Source: Streptomyces thermodiastaticus
GTDB taxonomy: Bacteria > Actinomycetota > Actinomycetes > Streptomycetales > Streptomycetaceae
Assembly: GCF_014656135.1 (NCBI RefSeq)
Contig: NZ_BNBV01000011.1
Span: 1-64,000 of the forward strand
DNA length: 64,000 nucleotides
Direction: 5' to 3'
Of the stretch, positions 57,566-64,000 are shown piece by piece. Position 1 is the first letter of the stretch. Each line of letters begins with the position of its first letter. The notes under the pieces were generated by a model. That model did no database searches, was not told the DNA's origin, and saw only the letters and a list, made by a program, of their open reading frames with translations. The position numbers and the translations under genes are program-made.

Positions 57566-58173
57566 CCGCATCTTTCAGCCAGGGCCCCACCGATCCCATC
57601 GTCCAGCCGGTGCCCGCGTCCGTCACCGAGAAGGTCGACGCGGCCGACACCACCCTGCAGAACCCGAAATGGGCCGTGCTCTCCCTCGGCTCCAACCTGG
57701 GCAATCGCCTGGAGACCCTGCAGGGGGCCGTCGACGCCCTGGAGGACACCCCCGGCGTGCGCGTCAAGGCGGTCTCCCCGGTGTACGAGACGGAGCCGTG
57801 GGGCGTCGAGCCGGGCAGCCAGCCCACCTACTTCAATGCCGTCGTCCTGCTGAAGACGACGCTGCCGCCGTCCTCCCTGCTGGAGCGGGCCCACGCCATC
57901 GAGGAGGCTTTCCACCGGGTGCGGGACGAGCGCTGGGGCCCGCGCACTCTCGATGTCGACATCGTCTCCTACGCCGGCGTCGTCTCCGAGGACCCGCAGC
58001 TCACCCTGCCCCACCCCCGCGCCCACGAGCGCGCCTTCGTGCTGGCACCGTGGCACGACGTGGACCCCGAGGCGGAGCTGCCCGGGCACGGGGCCGTGGC
58101 CGGGCTGCTCGACGCCGTCACCCGGGCCGGCGTGGCCCCGCGGGCGGACCTGGAACTCAGGCTCCCCGAGTAG
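57562..58173 (+). CDS. folK: Hydroxymethyl-dihydropterin pyrophosphokinase
   Basis: Transfers pyrophosphate from ATP to 6-hydroxymethyl-dihydropterin. 203 residues with a 35-residue N-terminal extension; the core begins at AVLSLGSNLGNRLETLQGAVDAL, with VETEPWG-like VYETEPWG and LDVDIV. ATGA overlap with folB implies coupled translation. Confidence 0.95.
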   Translation: MTASFSQGPTDPIVQPVPASVTEKVDAADTTLQNPKWAVLSLGSNLGNRLETLQGAVDALEDTPGVRVKAVSPVYETEPWGVEPGSQPTYFNAVVLLKTTLPPSSLLERAHAIEEAFHRVRDERWGPRTLDVDIVSYAGVVSEDPQLTLPHPRAHERAFVLAPWHDVDPEAELPGHGAVAGLLDAVTRAGVAPRADLELRLPE

Positions 58174-58285
58174 TCGTTAAGGTCGAGAAGATCCTTACGA
58201 CATTCAGCGGCACGACCAGCCCCCGGCGGGGGCCGGACCGGGCCGGCCACACCCGGCCGCGGTCCGGGGGAGCTGAAGGGACACC

Positions 58286-58777
58286 GTGAAAGAGCTGCGC
58301 ATCAGGGTGCTGATCGGCGTGTTCGTCGTCGCGGGCGTGCTGTCCTGGGCGGCCGCCCGGCTGTGGAACTCGGTCGGGACACTGCCCAGCGTTCCCCTGG
58401 CCGCCCCGATCGTGCTGGCGCTGATCGCGGCGGTGCTGCTCGCCACCGCGCTGTCCCTGCGCAGCCGCCTGAGGGCCCAGCGCGAGCGGCGGCCCGACGC
58501 CAAGGGCGTGGACCCGCTGATGGCCGCCCGCGCGGTCGTCTTCGGCCAGGCCAGCGCCATCGTGGCCGCCCTGGTCGCCGGGATGTACGGCGGCACGGGC
58601 GTGTTCCTGCTGGAGCTGCTCGACATCCCCAGCCGCCGCGACCAGGCCTTCTACGCCGGTTTCTCGGTCCTGGCGGGGCTTGCGGTGATAGCGGCAGCCC
58701 TGTTCCTCGAGCACGTCTGCAGGCTGCCCGAGGACGACGACGACCAGAACCACGGCACCGCCGCGCCGGCTGCCTGA
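58286..58777 (+). CDS. DUF3180 four-span membrane protein
   Basis: 163 residues. Four hydrophobic segments (VLIGVFVVAGVLSWAAARL, APIVLALIAAVLLATAL, VFGQASAIVAALVAGMYGGTGVFLL, AGFSVLAGLAVIAAALFLEHVC) with a short cytoplasmic loop. DUF3180 genes are conserved directly after folK in actinobacteria; no function is known. GTG 58286 has GAAGGG upstream. Confidence 0.85.
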   Translation: MKELRIRVLIGVFVVAGVLSWAAARLWNSVGTLPSVPLAAPIVLALIAAVLLATALSLRSRLRAQRERRPDAKGVDPLMAARAVVFGQASAIVAALVAGMYGGTGVFLLELLDIPSRRDQAFYAGFSVLAGLAVIAAALFLEHVCRLPEDDDDQNHGTAAPAA

Positions 58778-58852
58778 CCGGCCTGCCCGGGCGAGGTGCC
58801 GCCGGGCCTGCGAGGCACCGCCGGGCTCACCGGCGGGCCGTGACGCGTCCGG

Positions 58853-59458
58853 TCAGCGCGCCATGATCAGGCTCATCGCCTCGTTGCGGGTCGCCACGTC
58901 GCGCAGCTGACCGCGCACCGCCGAGGTGAGGGTCTTGGCGCCGGGCTTGCGGATGCCCCGCATCGACATGCACATGTGCTCGCACTCCACGACCACGATC
59001 ACCCCGCGCGGCTCCAGGATCTCCATCAGGGAGTCGGCGATCTGCGTGGTGAGTCGTTCCTGCACCTGCGGGCGGCGGGCGAACACGTCCACCAGCCGGG
59101 CCAGCTTCGACAGACCGGTGATCTTGCCGCTGGCGGACGGGATGTAGCCGACGTGGGCGACGCCCCTGAACGGCACCAGGTGGTGCTCGCAGGTCGAGAA
59201 CACCTCGATGTCCTTGACCAGCACCATCTCGTCGTGCCCCAGGTCGAACGTCGTCGTCAGCACGTCCTCGGGCTTCTGCCACAGCCCCGCGAAGATCTCC
59301 TTGTACGCCCGCGCCACCCGGGCCGGGGTGTCGCGCAGCCCCTCACGGTCCGGGTCCTCGCCGACCGCGATCAGAAGCTCGCGTACGGCGTTCTCGGCGC
59401 GCTTCTCGTCGAACTCGCCGATGGTTCCCTCGCCGTCCAGCGTCACGGGGTCGGTCAT
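58853..59458 (-). CDS. folE: GTP cyclohydrolase I
   Basis: Opens the ring of GTP to start folate synthesis. 201 residues: zinc ligands in [13 protein letters not shown] and [16 protein letters not shown], and [18 protein letters not shown]. Full active-site set. It is the last gene of the minus-strand block (tilS, hpt, ftsH, folE), with a strong hairpin between ftsH and folE, and converges on the DUF3180 gene. Confidence 0.96.
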   Translation of the reverse strand: MTDPVTLDGEGTIGEFDEKRAENAVRELLIAVGEDPDREGLRDTPARVARAYKEIFAGLWQKPEDVLTTTFDLGHDEMVLVKDIEVFSTCEHHLVPFRGVAHVGYIPSASGKITGLSKLARLVDVFARRPQVQERLTTQIADSLMEILEPRGVIVVVECEHMCMSMRGIRKPGAKTLTSAVRGQLRDVATRNEAMSLIMAR

Positions 59459-59500
59459 GTGAAGCCTCGTTCCTGTGTATCTCAGCCACGACGTACCAAA

Positions 59501-59538
59501 AGCCGCGCCCCCCAGGCTAGAACCAGGGGGGCGCGGCT
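59501..59538 (-). terminator. Terminator of ftsH
   Basis: A perfect 13-bp stem (59501-59513 with 59526-59538) with a 12-nt loop lies 38 bp beyond the ftsH stop and 43 bp before folE. It should reduce readthrough from ftsH into folE. Confidence 0.75.
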
Positions 59539-59575
59539 GACATTCCGGGGCCGTGGGCCCCGCCCTGCCGACGGA

Positions 59576-61606
<2,031 letters not shown>

Positions 61607-61791
61607 CCATACGGAGCGGTGCCGCCCCGTCCCTCCTGCCATAGTGAGTTTGATAAGACAGTTCTTCCGACGGTACCCCAGCACGGTGCCTCGTGGCCGC
61701 ACGGGAGAGCTGACGTCCCCGTCTGCATCCTCCAACGCCCGCGGCCGCGCGGGGGTTCCCGATCACGGCGGCGCGTGGCCGCCGTGAGGGT

Positions 61792-62352
61792 TCAGCCGCC
61801 GTAGACGTGGGGCGCGAGCGTCCCCACGAACGGCAGGTTGCGGTACTTCTCGGCGTAGTCCAGGCCGTAGCCGACGACGAACTCGTTAGGGATGTCGAAG
61901 CCGACCCACTCCACGTCGATGGCGACCTTCGCGGCGTCCGGCTTGCGCAGCAGCGTGCACACCTTCAGCGAGGCGGGCTCGCGCGAGCCGAGGTTGTTGA
62001 TCAGCCAGGACAGGGTCAGGCCGGAGTCGATGATGTCCTCGACGATCAGGACGTGCTTGCCCTTGATGTCGGTGTCGAGGTCCTTCAGGATCCGCACCAC
62101 GCCGGAGGACTGGGTGCCCGCCCCGTAGGAGGACACGGCCATCCAGTCCATGGTCACCGGGGTGGACAGCGCCCGGGCCAGGTCGGCCATGACCATGACG
62201 GCACCCTTGAGGACCCCGACGATCAACAGGTCCCTGCCCGCGTACTCCGCGTCGATCTTGGCGGCCAGTTCGGCCAGCTTGGCGTCGATCTCTTCCTTGG
62301 TGATGAGCACCTTCTCGAGGTCGGCACCCATGTCTTTCGCGTCCACCCGCAT
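61792..62352 (-). CDS. hpt: Hypoxanthine-guanine phosphoribosyltransferase
   Basis: Salvages hypoxanthine and guanine with PRPP. 186 residues: PRPP loop [29 protein letters not shown], and [19 protein letters not shown] near the C terminus. It precedes ftsH in the same direction, and the hpt-ftsH-folE order is conserved in actinobacteria. ATG 62352 is chosen; an in-frame ATG at 62331 would shorten it by seven residues. Confidence 0.95.
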   Translation of the reverse strand: MRVDAKDMGADLEKVLITKEEIDAKLAELAAKIDAEYAGRDLLIVGVLKGAVMVMADLARALSTPVTMDWMAVSSYGAGTQSSGVVRILKDLDTDIKGKHVLIVEDIIDSGLTLSWLINNLGSREPASLKVCTLLRKPDAAKVAIDVEWVGFDIPNEFVVGYGLDYAEKYRNLPFVGTLAPHVYGG

Positions 62353-62464
62353 CACTTTCGGTCGGTCGTCCCACCGGCTGCCGCGGCCCGCCCCGGCTGG
62401 GAGGACCGGCCACCGGGACCCTCCCCCGCGGGGGAGACCGGCGCCTTCCCCGCGAGGGAAGGAT

Positions 62465-63610
62465 TCAGCCTTGCCGAATCACCAGTCTGCCACCCTGCCG
62501 CTGGGCCACGACTTTGCCGGGCAGGTTGATGGCTCCCTGGCCGCGCCAGCCGGTGATCAGCCGGTCCATCTCCTCGATGTGGCGGGCGAACAGCGACCCG
62601 GCCGGAGCACCGGCCGCGATGGCGGCGCGGCGCAGAATACGGCGGCGCACGGCGGGCGGCAGGGCGTACAGCTTGGCGCATTCCAGCCGTCCGTCCTCGT
62701 CGCGCACGGCGGCCTCGGCCTGGCCGGCCCAGGCGTCGAGCGCGTCGGCGTCGTCGCGGGAGAGCTGTGCGGTGCGGGCCAGGGCCTCGACGACGCCCTT
62801 GCCCAGCGCCTTCTCCAGGGCGGGCAGTCCCTCGTGGCGCAGCCGGGAGCGGGTGTAGGCGGGGTCGGTGTTGTGCGGGTCGTCCCACACCGGCAGGGCC
62901 TGGACCATGCAGGCCTTGCGGGCGGTCTGGCGGTCGATCTGCAGGAAGGGGCGCCGGTAACGGCCGCCGGCCCCCGAGACCGCGGCCATGCCCGACAGGG
63001 AGCGGATGCCGGAGCCGCGGGCCAGGCCGAGCAGCACCGTCTCGGCCTGGTCGTCGCGGGTGTGGCCGAGGAGGATCGCGGCGGCGCCGTGGCGTTCGGC
63101 GGCGGCGTCGAGGGCGGCGTAGCGCGCGTCGCGGGCGGCGGCCTCGGGACCGCCCTCGCGGCCCACGCGGACGGCGACCGCCTCCACCGGGTCCAGGCCC
63201 AGGTCGCGCAGCCGCTGGGCGACCTCGCCGGCGCGCTGGTCGGAGCCGGCCTGCAGGCCGTGGTCGACGGTGACGCCTCCGGCGCGGACGCCGAGCCGGG
63301 GGGCCTCGAAGGCGAGGGCGGAGGCGAGCGCCATGGAGTCGGCGCCGCCGGAGCAGGCCACCAGCACGAGCGGCGCCGAGGGGTCCACGGCGGCGCGGCG
63401 CGTGCGGGAGGGGGCCGGCACCCCGGCCGGGGGCGGCGCGACGGGCGGCGCGGGCGGCACGAGAGGGGCGCCCGGCAGGGCGTACGGGGCGGGCGCGGGG
63501 GCGGGGGTCCGCGCGGCGTACGAGGGCTGGGAGGTCTGTTCGTTCAGGATGTCGTGGAGCACGCGGCGAACCGCCAGGCGTATCGCCGCGACCGCAGGAT
63601 GGGGACCCAT
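62465..63610 (-). CDS. tilS: tRNA(Ile)-lysidine synthase TilS
   Basis: Modifies the C34 wobble base of the AUA-reading tRNA-Ile. 381 residues. The PP-loop is [14 protein letters not shown], followed by [26 protein letters not shown] and the C-terminal helical domain. Between residues about 33 and 75 there is a long Ala/Pro insertion of low complexity. ATG 63610 lies before this region. Confidence 0.93.
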   Translation of the reverse strand: MGPHPAVAAIRLAVRRVLHDILNEQTSQPSYAARTPAPAPAPYALPGAPLVPPAPPVAPPPAGVPAPSRTRRAAVDPSAPLVLVACSGGADSMALASALAFEAPRLGVRAGGVTVDHGLQAGSDQRAGEVAQRLRDLGLDPVEAVAVRVGREGGPEAAARDARYAALDAAAERHGAAAILLGHTRDDQAETVLLGLARGSGIRSLSGMAAVSGAGGRYRRPFLQIDRQTARKACMVQALPVWDDPHNTDPAYTRSRLRHEGLPALEKALGKGVVEALARTAQLSRDDADALDAWAGQAEAAVRDEDGRLECAKLYALPPAVRRRILRRAAIAAGAPAGSLFARHIEEMDRLITGWRGQGAINLPGKVVAQRQGGRLVIRQG

Positions 63611-63803
63611 GTCCGGTTCCCTTCACGAAGGTTCTTCGGGGGGTGAACCCGAGTCGGTCACTCAGAGTGTGTCGATGGTGACAGAAACGGGCCGTTCCCC
63701 GAGCATTGCACGCCTACCCATCGCCCACGGTCCCTCGGACGGGTGATTGGCGGGGCGTTCGTCTGCCGCAGGCCGGATCCGGTTCACCACCTCGGGCGGC
63801 CGT

Positions 63804-64000
63804 TCACGACTCCGCCGTGCGGTGCACCCGCGCGATCCAGTCCGCCGGTTTGGCGATCTCCGCCTTGGTGGGGAGGGTGTTCGGGGAGGTCCACACCCGG
63901 TTGAAGCCGTCCATGCCGACCTGGTCGACGACCGCGCGCACGAACCGCTCCCCGTCGCGGTACTGCCGCAGCTTGGCGTCCAGTCCGAGCAGCTTGCGCA
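63804..64000 (-). CDS. C-terminal end of a zinc-dependent metalloprotease-like (DUF2342) protein, truncated by the window
   Basis: Only the last 65 codons are present. The readable end is RKLLGLDAKLRQYRDGERFV, then VGMDGFNRVWTSPNTLPT and KPADWIARVHRTAES. The GFNRVWTSPNTLPT segment matches the C terminus of the Zincin_2 / F420-associated proteins that lie upstream of tilS in actinobacteria. The HEXXH motif would be outside the window. Confidence 0.75.
   Translation of the reverse strand, partial: RKLLGLDAKLRQYRDGERFVRAVVDQVGMDGFNRVWTSPNTLPTKAEIAKPADWIARVHRTAES

Overview
The window is chromosomal DNA from a Streptomyces (or very close relative). It has very high G+C with GC-rich third codon positions, many GTG starts and overlapping GTGA/ATGA stop-start junctions. 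It also carries Streptomyces-specific landmarks: the sigE-cseA-cseB-cseC cell-envelope stress operon, an auxiliary attenuated trpS, lsr2, clpC, disA-radA and an actinobacterial folate block. From memory, the gene order follows the conserved chromosomal core of Streptomyces coelicolor around SCO3334-SCO3406. I see no prophage, insertion sequence, integrase, CRISPR array, rRNA or tRNA.

Layout. 0-10 kb: a Trp-codon leader peptide and attenuator ahead of trpS, then proC, a methyltransferase, two small proteins, a membrane Ser/Thr kinase with a beta-propeller, ilvD and a TIM-barrel isomerase-like gene. 10-18 kb: a Cys-rich conserved protein, a sigma/anti-sigma-like fusion, radA, disA, a membrane-anchored protein and mutY. 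18-25 kb: sigE-cseABC, a DHA2 drug exporter divergent from its likely TetR repressor, and an M23 peptidase. 25-32 kb: a gene-poor stretch, clpC, a conserved orphan, lsr2, an N-acetylglutamate-synthase-like acetyltransferase and a BlaI-type regulator. 32-38 kb: a tightly overlapped operon for NAD and CoA precursors (DUF2520 protein-panC-nadB-nadC-coaX). 38-47 kb: two NarL-type two-component systems, a CPBP intramembrane protease, a threonine-aldolase-like enzyme and a TmrB-like P-loop protein. 47-53 kb: a MidA-type methyltransferase convergent with a stand-alone nuoD, paired PH-domain membrane proteins, a coiled-coil membrane protein and a secreted-type esterase. 53-64 kb: an MprF/LysX-like DUF2156 protein, folP/NTF2/folB/folK/DUF3180, then folE, ftsH, hpt, tilS and the end of a zinc-metalloprotease-like gene on the other strand.

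Regulatory content is the most interesting layer. A 19-base element (a GTACAGC/GCTGTAC palindrome plus three flanking bases) occurs exactly twice, with the same orientation and almost the same distance (96 and 98 bp) before a small membrane-protein gene and before the CPBP protease gene. The first copy lies in the promoter region of a LuxR-type two-component system, which suggests a small undescribed envelope regulon. Other readable signals are the trpS attenuator, three related operators between the MFS exporter and TetR, OmpR-type 11-bp-spaced repeats upstream of sigE, a sigma-E-like promoter in front of the MprF-like gene, a ClgR-like box upstream of clpC, a palindrome inside the lsr2 promoter spacer, and nine genes with a TANNNT box 6-7 nt before the start codon (leaderless messages). 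Several perfect tandem repeats (22, 24 and 43 bp units) lie between genes; one 24-bp array looks copied from the last codons of disA.

All functional calls come from reading motifs and recalling families. No database search was possible.
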